DNA of 64,000 nt from Acidimicrobiia bacterium (GTDB taxonomy: Bacteria > Actinomycetota > Acidimicrobiia > Acidimicrobiales > Poriferisodalaceae). Below, one piece after another: positions 34,540-46,013 of this stretch. Positions within the stretch are counted from its first letter, which is position 1, and each line of letters begins with the position of its first letter. Where the stretch lies: the NCBI GenBank assembly GCA_022822525.1, contig JAJEBN010000105.1:62001-126000 (forward strand), written 5' to 3'. The notes beneath the pieces are model-generated. The model worked only from the letters and a program-made list of their open reading frames with translations. It was not told the DNA's origin and made no database searches. Position numbers and translations under genes: made by a program.

Positions 34540-34572
34540 GCAGCGGGTCGCGCACGTGGGGGAGGCCTCGTC

Positions 34573-34995
34573 ATGGATGAGGCAGTCGGCATGCTCAGCG
34601 CCGCAGCCGTGCTCGTATTCGGCGTCTGGCTGGTGGACTACTCCGGCGACGCCACCCGTGCGTCGGGATCGATCCGGGCGGCGAGCGTCGAAGCGGCGCA
34701 CTACGCAGCCAGCGCGATCGCATCCCCGCCGGGCACTGCCACCGTCGCCAAGGTCGACCGGCACGCCGCAAGCATCGCCGAGCGTGTCGTCGGCGCTGCG
34801 GCCATCGCCGACTGCGACACGACCGATCAGCGCTTCAGCGCCACCGCTGCAGTGCACCGCCTTCCCGCCGATACCGCACCTGCCGGCGTGACGGTCGAGG
34901 TGACCTGCCCGCTCGCGGTGTCGCCGCTGTTCGGCGATGTGGTCAGCGCCCGCGTCGCGGTGCCGGTCCCGCCGGCACCCGCTCCCTCGCCGTGA
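34573..34995 (+). CDS. TadE-like pseudopilin
   Basis: The 140-residue product has an N-terminal hydrophobic helix (AVGMLSAAAVLVFGVWLVDY, about 4-23) directly followed by an Ala-rich helix (IRAASVEAAHYAASAIA), the general TadE layout. A beta-prone external domain with two cysteines (ADCDT, EVTCPL) and a Pro-rich end follows. Its stop overlaps the GTG of the next gene. Assignment rests on topology and context, not on a strong motif. Confidence 0.58.
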   Translation: MDEAVGMLSAAAVLVFGVWLVDYSGDATRASGSIRAASVEAAHYAASAIASPPGTATVAKVDRHAASIAERVVGAAAIADCDTTDQRFSATAAVHRLPADTAPAGVTVEVTCPLAVSPLFGDVVSARVAVPVPPAPAPSP

Positions 34996-35363
34996 GCACG
35001 CCGTTCGTCGCGCTGGCGCTGGCTGCGATGTGCGCACTGTTCAGCGCTGCCGCCGCCGACACAGCGCAGGTCATGAGTCTGCGAAGTCAGGCCGCCGACG
35101 AGGCCCGCCGGGTCGCGATCAGCACGCTCGACTCGTGCGCTGTCAGCAACGATGACGCCAGCCGTTGCGTGCAGCCCCCGGGCTGCACCGCCCCGGCATG
35201 CGCGGTCTGCCGGCGCGGCGACGCCGTTCAAGCCGACGTGTCGCTGGACTGGGCGCCCGTGATGCTGCGAGGCCTCGCCCCGGCCCACGGCCGCCACGCA
35301 CTCAGCCTTCCAGCGCTCGACGTTGCCGGCTTGGCCGGCGCCGCCCTGCCCGCCTGCACCTGA
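34992..35363 (+). CDS. TadG/Rv3654c-like small exported protein, last gene of the Tad operon
   Basis: The 123-residue protein has an N-terminal hydrophobic segment (FVALALAAMCALFSAAA, about 5-21), a helical stretch (AQVMSLRSQAADEARRVAIS) and a Cys-rich external part (CVQPPGCTAPACAVCRRGD). The GTG start overlaps the preceding stop. Small secreted TadE/TadG-like proteins of this kind close actinobacterial Tad operons. The clustered cysteines suggest disulfides or metal binding; the function is unknown. Confidence 0.55.
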   Translation: MSTPFVALALAAMCALFSAAAADTAQVMSLRSQAADEARRVAISTLDSCAVSNDDASRCVQPPGCTAPACAVCRRGDAVQADVSLDWAPVMLRGLAPAHGRHALSLPALDVAGLAGAALPACT

Positions 35364-35489
35364 GCGAATGTCGCTAGTTCGGAACGATGCGCAACGGCCA
35401 CCAGCCATCTGTGAGCCCGGCTGCGCCAAGCGGCGGTGCCCGAGCGGTCAGTGCCATGTACGCGACACCGGATCGCGGGAGGCCCGCGC

Positions 35490-35495
35490 TAGGGT
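35490..35495 (+). promoter_or_regulatory. -10 box (TAGGGT) of the pyr operon
   Basis: TAGGGT fits TANNNT and sits about 10 nt upstream of the PyrR-type hairpin. This would give a leader of roughly 50 nt ahead of pyrR. No clear -35 is visible. Confidence 0.45.
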
Positions 35496-35505
35496 GCGGT
35501 TCTGA

Positions 35506-35551
35506 CCGTGAAGCGGGTCCGGTGAGGCTCGTACGGACAGGAAGGACCTGC
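35506..35551 (+). promoter_or_regulatory. PyrR-binding RNA element with alternative pairing to the pyrR ribosome-binding region
   Basis: GTCCGGTGAGGCT (35517-35529) matches the conserved PyrR-binding loop (UCCNGNGAGGYU). CCGT (35506-35509) and ACGG (35533-35536) can form the lower stem. Alternatively GCGGGTCC (35513-35520) can pair over 8 bp, one G-U, with GGACCTGC (35544-35551), which overlaps the pyrR Shine-Dalgarno AGGAAGGA (35539-35546). The two folds exclude each other, as expected for a UMP-responsive PyrR switch. Confidence 0.75.
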
Positions 35552-35553
35552 GC

Positions 35554-36120
35554 GTGGCAGACCGCGAGCGACGCATGACGCCCCCGTATGGGGGCGTTTT
35601 CGTTGCCCGGACCACCATTCTCGATTCCAGCGGGATCCACCGCGCGCTCACCCGCATCAGCCACGAGATCATCGAGCGCAACGAGGGTCTTGACAACGTC
35701 GTCGTGGTGGGCCTGCAGACCGGCGGCGTGCAGGTCGCGCTGCGGATCGTGCGACTGCTGTTTGAGATCGACGGCACCGACGTGCCCTTCGGCACCCTCG
35801 ACGTGGTCATGCACCGCGACGACATCGGCCTGCGGCCCGTCATGGCCGAAGCCGTCACCGACATTCCCTTCGAGCTCGACGGCATGACCGTGGTGCTGGT
35901 GGACGACGTGCTGTTCACCGGGCGCACCATCCGCGCCGCGCTCGACGCCCTGAACGACTTCGGCCGGCCCCGGGCAGTGCAGCTCGCCGTGGTGATCGAC
36001 CGCGGCCACCGCGAACTGCCGATCCGCCCCGACTTCATCGGCAAGAACCTGCCCACCAGCCGCGACGAGATGGTGGACGTCACGCTCGAGGGCGTGCTGC
36101 TGGGGGAGATGCGCAAGTGA
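35554..36120 (+). CDS. pyrR: Pyrimidine operon regulator PyrR
   Basis: PyrR is a UMP-sensing RNA-binding attenuator protein related to uracil phosphoribosyltransferases. The 188-residue product has SSGIHRALTRISHEIIERN, GLQTGGVQVALRI, the PRPP-loop VVLVDDVLFTGRTIRAALD and DRGHRELPIRPDFIGKNLPT. AGGAAGGA precedes GTG 35554 by 7 nt. ATG 35575 is the only other possible start before the conserved core. The first codons contain a terminator-like hairpin, giving the atypical N-terminus MADRERRMTPPYGGVF. It leads the pyr operon, with pyrB overlapping its stop. Confidence 0.95.
   Translation: MADRERRMTPPYGGVFVARTTILDSSGIHRALTRISHEIIERNEGLDNVVVVGLQTGGVQVALRIVRLLFEIDGTDVPFGTLDVVMHRDDIGLRPVMAEAVTDIPFELDGMTVVLVDDVLFTGRTIRAALDALNDFGRPRAVQLAVVIDRGHRELPIRPDFIGKNLPTSRDEMVDVTLEGVLLGEMRK
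35578..35600 (+). terminator. Intrinsic terminator (attenuator) inside the 5' end of pyrR
   Basis: ACGCCCCC (35578-35585) pairs perfectly with GGGGGCGT (35590-35597) around the loop GTAT, and the run TTTT occupies 35597-35600. This is a textbook Rho-independent terminator, yet it lies within pyrR codons 9-16. It follows the PyrR-type leader, so conditional termination of the pyr operon is likely. Confidence 0.75.
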
Positions 36121-37151
36121 GCGGGCACCTGCTGACCCTCGGCGAGCTCGGCACCGACGGCATCTCCGAACTGCTGTCGCTCACCGATCGTTTCGTGGAG
36201 GTCGGCCGCCGGCCGATCCCCAAGGTGCCCGCGCTGCGCGGCCGCACCGTGGCCACGCTGTTCTTCGAGGAATCCACCCGCACCCGCCTGGCCTTCGAGA
36301 CCGCCGCCAAGCGTCTCTCGGCTGACGTGCTCAACTTCTCCGCTGCCTCGTCGTCGCTGGCCAAGGGCGAGTCGCTGCGCGACACGTTCGAGACCGTCCA
36401 GGCGATGGGCATCCATGCCGCCGTGGTGCGCCATCGCAGCGCCGGCGTGCCCGCCCAGATCGCACGCTGGGCCGACGACGGCGTCGCGATTGTCAACGGC
36501 GGCGACGGCTGGCACGCCCACCCCACCCAGGGCCTGCAGGACGCCTACACCTTGTGGCGGCACTTCCGCCCGGCGCCCGACAGCGAGCCGGGCGCCGAGC
36601 TCGACGACCAGCCCACCCTGGCGGGGCGTCGCATCGCCATCGTGGGCGACATCGTGCACAGCCGCGTCGCCCGCAGCGACATCGAGGCCTACACCGCACT
36701 CGACGCGAGCATCGTGCTGGTCGCCCCGCCGACGCTGCTGCCCGCCCAGCCCCGGGAGTGGATCGACTGCTGGCTGCCGCCCGACGCGGCCAAGCGCGTC
36801 GAGATCTCCCACAGCCTCGACGACGTGCTCGATGACCTCGACGTGGTCGGCCTGCTGCGCTGCCAGCGCGAGCGCATGATCGACGGCCTGATCGGCTCGG
36901 TCCCCGAATACGTCGCCCGCTACGGCCTCACTGCCGAACGAGCCCAGCGGCTGGCCCCCGACGCGGTCATCACCCACCCGGGCCCCATGAACCGCGGCAT
37001 CGAGATCGCCGGCGACACCATCGAAGATCTGGCTGCCGAAGATCGCCTGCTGGTGACCCGGCAGGTCACCTACGGGGTTGCGGTCCGCATGGCGGTGCTG
37101 TTCCGCCTCATCGGATCGGGCACGGCGCTGGGAGCAGACGACCGTGGCTGA
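36117..37151 (+). CDS. pyrB: Aspartate carbamoyltransferase catalytic subunit
   Basis: PyrB condenses carbamoyl phosphate and aspartate, the committed step of pyrimidine synthesis. The 344-residue protein has the carbamoyl-phosphate motif STRTR (53-57), the 80s loop region SSSLAKGES, NGGDGWHAHPTQGLQDAYTL, VGDIVHSRVARS, CQRERM and HPGPMNRGIEI. No pyrI regulatory gene is present. GTG 36117 overlaps the pyrR stop, and the 3' end overlaps the dihydroorotase-like gene by 8 nt. Close coupling with that degenerate gene recalls the PyrB/pseudo-dihydroorotase complexes of Pseudomonas. Confidence 0.95.
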   Translation: MSGHLLTLGELGTDGISELLSLTDRFVEVGRRPIPKVPALRGRTVATLFFEESTRTRLAFETAAKRLSADVLNFSAASSSLAKGESLRDTFETVQAMGIHAAVVRHRSAGVPAQIARWADDGVAIVNGGDGWHAHPTQGLQDAYTLWRHFRPAPDSEPGAELDDQPTLAGRRIAIVGDIVHSRVARSDIEAYTALDASIVLVAPPTLLPAQPREWIDCWLPPDAAKRVEISHSLDDVLDDLDVVGLLRCQRERMIDGLIGSVPEYVARYGLTAERAQRLAPDAVITHPGPMNRGIEIAGDTIEDLAAEDRLLVTRQVTYGVAVRMAVLFRLIGSGTALGADDRG

Positions 37152-38586
37152 GGTCCAAGCACACCCAAACGAGCCCGCTCAGGGGCCGATGCTGGCGATC
37201 ACCGGCGGCGAGATCGTCGAGCGCGGCCACCGTCGGCGCGCAGACATCGCGGTCATCGATGGGCGCATCGAGGGCGTTCACGAACCGGGCCGTTTGCTGA
37301 GCGGCAGCCCCGACGACCCGGACCCCCCGAGGCCGCAGGAGCAGGCTGCGGCTGCACGTGCAGGCGACGGGATGCTCACGCCAATCGAGGAGATCGACGC
37401 CACCGGGTGCGTCATCGCAGCGGGATTCGTGGACTTGTGCGCGCGCGTCGCAGAGCCGCTCGCGCTCGAAGGCCATGTCATGCAGATCACTGCCACGGCG
37501 GCGGCCATGGGCGGCTACAGCGCGCTGGTCGCGCAGCCCGACACCGACCCGCCGTTGGATCGGCTGGGCCAGCTCGCCGAGATCCGGCGCCTCGCGGCGT
37601 CCGCGGCGAGCTGCCACATCGTCACCGCAGCGACGGTCACCGCCGGACGCGCCGGCACGCAGCTCGCACCGATGGCCGAGCTGGCCGACGCCGGCGTGAG
37701 CTGGTTCACCGATACGGGCCCGCTGGCCGACTGGGGTCTGCTGTGCCGGGCGCTGCAGTACGCGTCCCCGCTGGGGGCGACCGTCGCGGTGCGCCCGTCC
37801 GGCGCCGCGCTCGGCATCGTGGCTCCGATGCACGAAGGCGCGGTCTCGGCGCGGATGGGCGTCGCTGGCGAGCCTGCCGAGGCTGAATGTGCCGCAGCCG
37901 CGGCTGCGATCAGCGCAGCCCGCCGCACCGGGGGACGCCTGCACCTCGACCGCATCAGCGCGGCGGGCAGCGTCGAGCTGGTGCGTGCCGCCAAAGCGGA
38001 CGGCCTCGATGTCTCGGCGTCGGTCACCGCTGAGCATCTCCTGTTCGTCGATGCCGACGCCGCCGGCTTCGACACGCTCATGCGCGCCGAGCCGCCGTAC
38101 CGCACCGCCGCCGACCGGGAAGCGCTGGTGGCGGGCGTCAACGACCGCACCATCGATGCGGTGGTCAGCGCCCACACGCCGCTGCCGCCCCACGACAAGG
38201 ACCTGCCCTTCGATGAGGCACCGCCTGGATTCGCGTCGCTGGAGACCTGCGCCGCAGTGGTCCTCGGCCACCCTGAGATCAGCCTCGAAGCGGCGCTCGA
38301 CGCGCTCTCGTGGCGTCCGGCTGAGCTGGCCGGTGCTGGCCATCTGGGCGGCGGGCCGATCGAGCCCGACCAGCCGGCCAATCTCGTCGTCATCGACCTC
38401 GACCGGACCTGGACGCTGGCCGACCGGGGCTCGGTCTCCAAGGCCCGCAACACCCCCCATCGCAGCCGCCGATTGAACGCGATGGTGCGTGCGACGGTGA
38501 CCGGCGGGCGTCTCGCCGTGGTCGACGGCGCGCCGTGCGATCACGCCGGTACCGTCGCTGCGCTTCGCTCAGGAATCGCTCGATGA
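37144..38586 (+). CDS. pyrC': Dihydroorotase-like protein with lost active site (pseudo-dihydroorotase)
   Basis: The position between pyrB and carA and the overall layout (FVDLxxxxxEP near 95, MHEGAVSARMG near 224, RLHLDRISAAGSVEL 265-279, PPYR, LPFDEAPPGFASLET) identify a dihydroorotase homologue of 480 residues. The catalytic residues are gone. The HxH ligands read CAR (Cys99, Arg101). The HVST His is Arg270. The Asp of the usual DHAPH motif is Ala343. The conserved Asn/His positions in the central region also differ. It is therefore unlikely to make dihydroorotate. GTG 37144 overlaps pyrB, and the stop overlaps the carA ATG. A structural role with PyrB is the likely explanation. Confidence 0.85.
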   Translation: MAEVQAHPNEPAQGPMLAITGGEIVERGHRRRADIAVIDGRIEGVHEPGRLLSGSPDDPDPPRPQEQAAAARAGDGMLTPIEEIDATGCVIAAGFVDLCARVAEPLALEGHVMQITATAAAMGGYSALVAQPDTDPPLDRLGQLAEIRRLAASAASCHIVTAATVTAGRAGTQLAPMAELADAGVSWFTDTGPLADWGLLCRALQYASPLGATVAVRPSGAALGIVAPMHEGAVSARMGVAGEPAEAECAAAAAAISAARRTGGRLHLDRISAAGSVELVRAAKADGLDVSASVTAEHLLFVDADAAGFDTLMRAEPPYRTAADREALVAGVNDRTIDAVVSAHTPLPPHDKDLPFDEAPPGFASLETCAAVVLGHPEISLEAALDALSWRPAELAGAGHLGGGPIEPDQPANLVVIDLDRTWTLADRGSVSKARNTPHRSRRLNAMVRATVTGGRLAVVDGAPCDHAGTVAALRSGIAR

Positions 38587-39760
38587 CCCCATCCCCAGAC
38601 AGCTTCGCCGCGCCGGCGCCAGGCGCACTCGTGCTCGCCGACGGCACCGTCTTCGAGGGCGAGATGATCGGCGCGCCCCTGGCTCCCTCGGGCGGCATCG
38701 CGTCGGGCGAGGTGGTGTTCAACACCGTGATGACCGGCTACCAGGAGGTCATCACCGACCCGTCGTACGCGGGCCAGATCATCGCATTCACCTATCCCCA
38801 CATCGGCAACTACGGCACCACCGTCGCTGACGCCGAGTCGCGCCGACCGTTCTGCCGGGGCATCGTCATCCGCGACCTCGCGCGCCGCCGATCCAACTGG
38901 CGCGCGGATGGCGACCTCGACGCCTACCTCGCCCGCCACGGCATCGCCGGCATTGCCGGAGTGGACACGCGCCGCCTCACCCGCCACGTCCGCGACTACG
39001 GCGCAATGCCGGGTGCGTTCGGACCCGCTCCCCACGACGACGCGCTCGAACGCCTCAGCGCAGCAGCCCGAGCCGAACCCGGCACCGCCGGCGTCGACCT
39101 CGTCACCGAGGTCACCACCGCCGAGCCGTACAACGCCGGTGACGGGCCGTGGCGCGTCGTGGCCTACGACTTGGGCATCAAGCGCGCCATCACCGCCAAC
39201 CTCGGGCGCATCGCCACCGTCGAGGTCGTCCCGGCGCACACCACAGCGGCCGAGGTGCTCGCCCGCGAGCCCCACGGCGTGTTCCTCTCCAACGGCCCGG
39301 GCGACCCCCAGATGGCGGGCAGCGTCACCGCGGCGCTGGGCGACCTGCTCGACCGGGTGCCGGTCTTCGGCATCTGCCTCGGCCAGCAGGTGCTCGGCCT
39401 GGCGCTCGGCGGCCGCTCCTACAAGCTGCCCTTCGGGCACCACGGGGGCAACGTGCCGGTGCGCGAGGAGGCCACCGGCCGCGTCGAGATCACCAGCCAG
39501 AACCACAACTTCGCCATCGAGTCGGGCTCGGTGCCCGGCGTGGAGGAGACCCACATCTGCCTCAACGACGGGTCGCTGGAGGGCTTCGCCTGCCGCGACG
39601 TGCCTGCATTCGCCGTGCAGTACCACCCTGAGGCCAGCCCCGGGCCGCACGACTCGCGCTACCTCTTCGACCGCTTCGACGACCTCATGTCGCAGTTCTG
39701 GGCCCGAACCTCCGACGGGGCAGGCCGCGGCCCCGCCCGCAGTCACGACAAGGCTCGCTG

Positions 39761-39761
<1 letters not shown>
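38583..39761 (+). CDS. carA: Carbamoyl-phosphate synthase small (glutaminase) subunit
   Basis: CarA hydrolyses glutamine and channels ammonia to CarB. The 392-residue protein has the N-terminal CPSase_sm domain ([34 protein letters not shown], in family order) and a class I glutamine amidotransferase domain: FLSNGPGDP, the nucleophile Cys265 in [21 protein letters not shown] and the His/Glu pair in [12 protein letters not shown] 38583 overlaps the upstream stop (ATGA), and carB overlaps its own stop by one base (TGATG). Confidence 0.96.
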
Positions 39762-43121
<3,360 letters not shown>

Positions 43122-43129
<8 letters not shown>

Positions 43130-44162
43130 ACCTTCCGGGCCTGAGCGTGGGCGTCTCGGCGCTCGGCGAGGCCCCAGGGTCGCACCCCAGCGTGCCGACC
43201 TCGACATGACGGTGCAGATCGGCAGCGTGCAGCTGGCCAACCCGGTGATGACGGCTTCGGGCACCGCGGGCTACGGCACCGAGCTCGCCGCCTACGTGGA
43301 CCTGGCATCGCTGGGCGCTTTCGTGGTCAAGTCGCTGTCGCCGTTCGCCTGGGAGGGCAATCCCGCGCCACGCGTCGTGGGCACCTCCGCGGGGATGCTG
43401 AACGCAGTCGGGCTGCAGAATCCTGGCGTCGATGCCTGGCGCGAGCACCAGTTGCCGCGACTGCATCGCACGGGTGCGCGCGTCGTGGGCAGCATCTGGG
43501 GCCGCACGGTGGCTGACTACGCCGCTGCCGCGGAGTCGCTCGCCGGTGCCGGCCTCACGGCGCTGGAGGTGAACGTGAGCTGCCCGAATCTCGAAGGGCG
43601 CGGCCAGATGTTCGCCTGCGACCCGGTGGCGACCGCCGAGGCCATCAGCGCTTCAGCCGCTGCCGGTGTGCCGCTGTGGGCAAAGCTCACCCCCAACGTG
43701 ACCGACCTCGTCGAGATCGCCGGCGCAGCGCTGGAAGCCGGCGCCGAAGCGCTCACGCTCATCAACACGCTGTTCGGGATGTCCATTGACCCCGTCACTG
43801 CCCGGCCCACGCTCGGCATCGGCGGGGGCGGGCTGTCGGGCCCCGCCATCCGGCCCGCCGCCGTGCGTGCGGTCTTCGATGTCCGCGCGGCGCTCGGCGA
43901 GGTGCCGATCGTGGGCGTCGGCGGGGTCGCCAAGGGCGCTCACGCCGTCGAGCTCATGGCTGCCGGCGCGTCTGCCGTCCAGGTCGGCACGGCGTCGTTC
44001 TATGACCCCAGGGCGCCCCGCAACGTGGCGCACGAGCTGCGCCAGTGGTGCAACCGCCACGACGTGCATGCCGCCGCCGAGCTGACCGGCCGTGCCCATC
44101 AACCAGGCGCCGCACCCCGGCCCGCTGCTGAGGCGCCAGCCGACCCAGGGGAGACCAGTTGA
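43122..44162 (+). CDS. pyrD: Dihydroorotate dehydrogenase, class 1B type
   Basis: PyrD oxidises dihydroorotate to orotate using FMN. The 346-residue product has [33 protein letters not shown], the catalytic Cys in [35 protein letters not shown] and GVGGV...GASAVQVGT. The Cys base and the NTL...GLSGPAIKP-like pattern place it in class 1B, whose members normally pair with the PyrK electron-transfer subunit; no pyrK is in this operon. An extra basic N-terminus of about 28 residues suggests the start may be the ATG near 43206 instead. It is translationally coupled to pyrF. Confidence 0.93.
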
Positions 44163-44917
44163 ACCCGCCAATCGCACCCGTTCCAGCCTCGACGCTCTCC
44201 AGAGCCCCGGCGAGGGAGCACTTGGCACTCGCGCTCGACGTGCCCGATCGCACTGCCGCCATGGCCCTCGTCGACCGCTTCGGTGCAGATTTCGGGGTCA
44301 TGAAGGTCGGCCTCGAGCTGTTCATCGCCGAGGGTCCCGCACTCGTGCGCGACATCGTGGCGGCGGGCAGCCGGGTGTTCTTGGATCTCAAGCTGCACGA
44401 CATACCCAACACGGTGGAGCACGCGGCCCGTCGCGCCGGCGCCCTGGGCGTCTGGCTGCTCACCCTGCACACCCAGGGCGGCGCCGACATGGTGGCCGCG
44501 GGCGCACGGGGGCTGCGCGAGGGCGCCGCAGAGGCAGGCTCGGCCGCCGCAGCCCAGGGTCCTGAGCCTGTCGCGCTCGGCGTCACGGTGCTGACCTCTG
44601 ACGCGGAGGCATCGCCTGGAGTGCTGGCCGATCGTGCTGCTCTGGCTCGGGAGGGGGGCTGTGGCGGCCTCGTGTGCGCCGCGCCGGACCTTGAGGTGGT
44701 CTCGGCTGCGGCACCGGGGCTGCTGCGCGTCGTCCCGGGCATCCGGCCCACCGGCGCATCGGCTGGCGACCAGCGCCGCGTCGCCACGCCGGCGGCAGCG
44801 CTCGCCGCGGGCGCTGACGTGCTGGTCATCGGACGGGCGGTCACGGCTGCGCCCGATCCGCAGGCAGCGGCGGCGGGCATCGTCGCGGAGGTGACTGCCG
44901 AGCTGGCCGGCGACTGA
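44159..44917 (+). CDS. pyrF: Orotidine 5'-phosphate decarboxylase
   Basis: PyrF converts OMP to UMP, the last step of the pathway. The 252-residue product has LALALDVPD at the barrel start, VMKVGLELF, the catalytic K-D cluster in FLDLKLHDIPNTV, LTLHTQGG, LGVTVLTS, VPGIRPTG and DVLVIGRAVT. The start codon is TTG 44159, overlapping the pyrD stop (TTGA); another in-frame start further on would remove little conserved sequence. It ends the operon. pyrE is not in the window. Confidence 0.93.
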   Translation: MNPPIAPVPASTLSRAPAREHLALALDVPDRTAAMALVDRFGADFGVMKVGLELFIAEGPALVRDIVAAGSRVFLDLKLHDIPNTVEHAARRAGALGVWLLTLHTQGGADMVAAGARGLREGAAEAGSAAAAQGPEPVALGVTVLTSDAEASPGVLADRAALAREGGCGGLVCAAPDLEVVSAAAPGLLRVVPGIRPTGASAGDQRRVATPAAALAAGADVLVIGRAVTAAPDPQAAAAGIVAEVTAELAGD

Positions 44918-45015
44918 CTCGCTCGGCCCCGCCCGCCATCACCCGTCATCGCCTGCCTTCGCCGCCGTCTCCCGAGTCAGCCCAGCATCGCCCGAATGTG
45001 CGCGAATATCAGGCT

Positions 45016-45052
45016 GAGTGTCACTCGGGGCTGTCAGCGGCGTAGCTACACT
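45016..45052 (+). promoter_or_regulatory. mihF promoter region: palindrome and leaderless -10 box (TACACT)
   Basis: TACACT at 45047-45052 ends 8 nt before the mihF ATG, with no Shine-Dalgarno. The perfect palindrome GAGTG-T-CACTC at 45016-45026 lies about 20 nt upstream of it and could be an operator. Confidence 0.4.
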
Positions 45053-45060
45053 GCACGGCA

Positions 45061-45396
45061 ATGAGTCCGCTGCCTGAACTCAGTGACGAGCAGCGTGCCG
45101 AGGCGCTGGCCAAGGCCAAGGAAGCCCGTGAGGTCCGCGCAAACGTCAAGCATCGGTTGAAGATGGGCTTGCTCAGCTTCGACGAGCTGCTGGCCGAAGC
45201 CGACAGCGTCCCCAACGTGGGGAAACTGAAGGCACTTGCCGCCCTGGAGTCGATGCCAGGGCTCGGCAAGGTGAAGGCCCGCCGGCTCATGTCCGAGATT
45301 GGCATCGCCGACAACCGGCGACTGCGCGGTCTCGGCGAGACGCAACGACGCCATCTGAGCGAGCACTTCGCACAGGATTCCGCCTCCGGCGCGTGA
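45061..45396 (+). CDS. mihF: Actinobacterial integration host factor (mIHF)
   Basis: This is a nucleoid-associated DNA-binding protein unique to actinobacteria and unrelated in fold to enterobacterial IHF. The 111-residue protein has the family pattern: an N-terminal helical segment (LSDEQRAEALAKAKEAREVRA), VKHRLKMGLLSFDELL, then the helix-two-turn-helix DNA-binding part (ALESMPGLGKVKARRLMSEIGIADNRRLRGLGETQRRHL, in consecutive pieces). It lies directly before gmk, as in Mycobacterium and Streptomyces. Its presence is strong evidence for the phylum. Confidence 0.93.
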   Translation: MSPLPELSDEQRAEALAKAKEAREVRANVKHRLKMGLLSFDELLAEADSVPNVGKLKALAALESMPGLGKVKARRLMSEIGIADNRRLRGLGETQRRHLSEHFAQDSASGA

Positions 45397-45406
45397 CTAC
45401 CGTCGC

Positions 45407-46000
45407 ATGACCAGCCCGGCGCCCGACGGCGCTGCGGGTCCGGCCGCGCATTGGGGCGTCACGCTGTATGTCGTGTGCGGTCCCGGAGGGGCCGGCAAGG
45501 GCACGATCGTGGCGGAGCTGGTGGCTCGCGACCCCAGCCTGCTGCTGAGCAGATCGTGGACGACGCGGCCCCGCCGTGTCGGCGAACCAGCGGAGGCGTA
45601 CACGTTCGTCACCCCCGATGAGTTCGATGCCCGGATTGCCTCGGGGGGATTCCTGGAGTGGGCGGATTTCTTCGAGTACCGCTACGGCACGCCGATGCCG
45701 CCGCCCGACCTGGATCGAGATCTCGTACTGGAAATCGACGTCCAGGGAGCGGTGTCGGTGCGTGACCGCGACCCGGCCGCCTTGGTGATCATGGTGCTGC
45801 CCCCGAGCCGGGACGAGCAAGAGCGCCGCATGCGCCGCAGGGGAGACCCAGACGCCGAGGTGGCTCGACGGCTCGCCAAGGCTGACGAGGAACTGCCGGT
45901 GGGCTACCGCATGGCCGACCTCATCGTGGTGAACCGCGACATCTCGAGCACCGTGTCCGAGATCGCCGCGTTCGTGGGCCGCACCCGGTCGCGCCGGTAG
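45407..46000 (+). CDS. gmk: Guanylate kinase
   Basis: Gmk phosphorylates GMP to GDP. The 197-residue product has a P-loop variant GPGGAGKGT (about residues 24-32; SGVGKGT in most homologues), RSWTTRPRRVGE in the GMP-binding domain, TFVTPDEFDARI, FLEWADFF...YGTP, VLEIDVQGA, and the lid RRMRRRGDPD. The ATG lies 11 nt after the mihF stop. A TACCGT hexamer is only 3 nt upstream of it, too close to act as its leaderless promoter, so co-transcription with mihF is likely. Confidence 0.94.
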   Translation: MTSPAPDGAAGPAAHWGVTLYVVCGPGGAGKGTIVAELVARDPSLLLSRSWTTRPRRVGEPAEAYTFVTPDEFDARIASGGFLEWADFFEYRYGTPMPPPDLDRDLVLEIDVQGAVSVRDRDPAALVIMVLPPSRDEQERRMRRRGDPDAEVARRLAKADEELPVGYRMADLIVVNRDISSTVSEIAAFVGRTRSRR

Positions 46001-46003
46001 CCT
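45998..46003 (+). promoter_or_regulatory. -10 box (TAGCCT) for a leaderless rpoZ transcript
   Basis: TAGCCT overlaps the end of gmk and ends 10 nt before the rpoZ ATG at 46014. No Shine-Dalgarno is present. Confidence 0.4.
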
Positions 46004-46013
46004 GCGAATTGCG

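Noticed and set aside
37144..38586. Dihydroorotase gene as a pseudogene
   Set aside because: The frame is intact over 480 codons, both ends overlap neighbours in coupled fashion and the domain layout is kept. A non-catalytic but functional protein fits better.
45398..45403. TACCGT as a leaderless promoter of gmk
   Set aside because: It ends only 3 nt before the ATG, too close for the transcription start to fall at the start codon.
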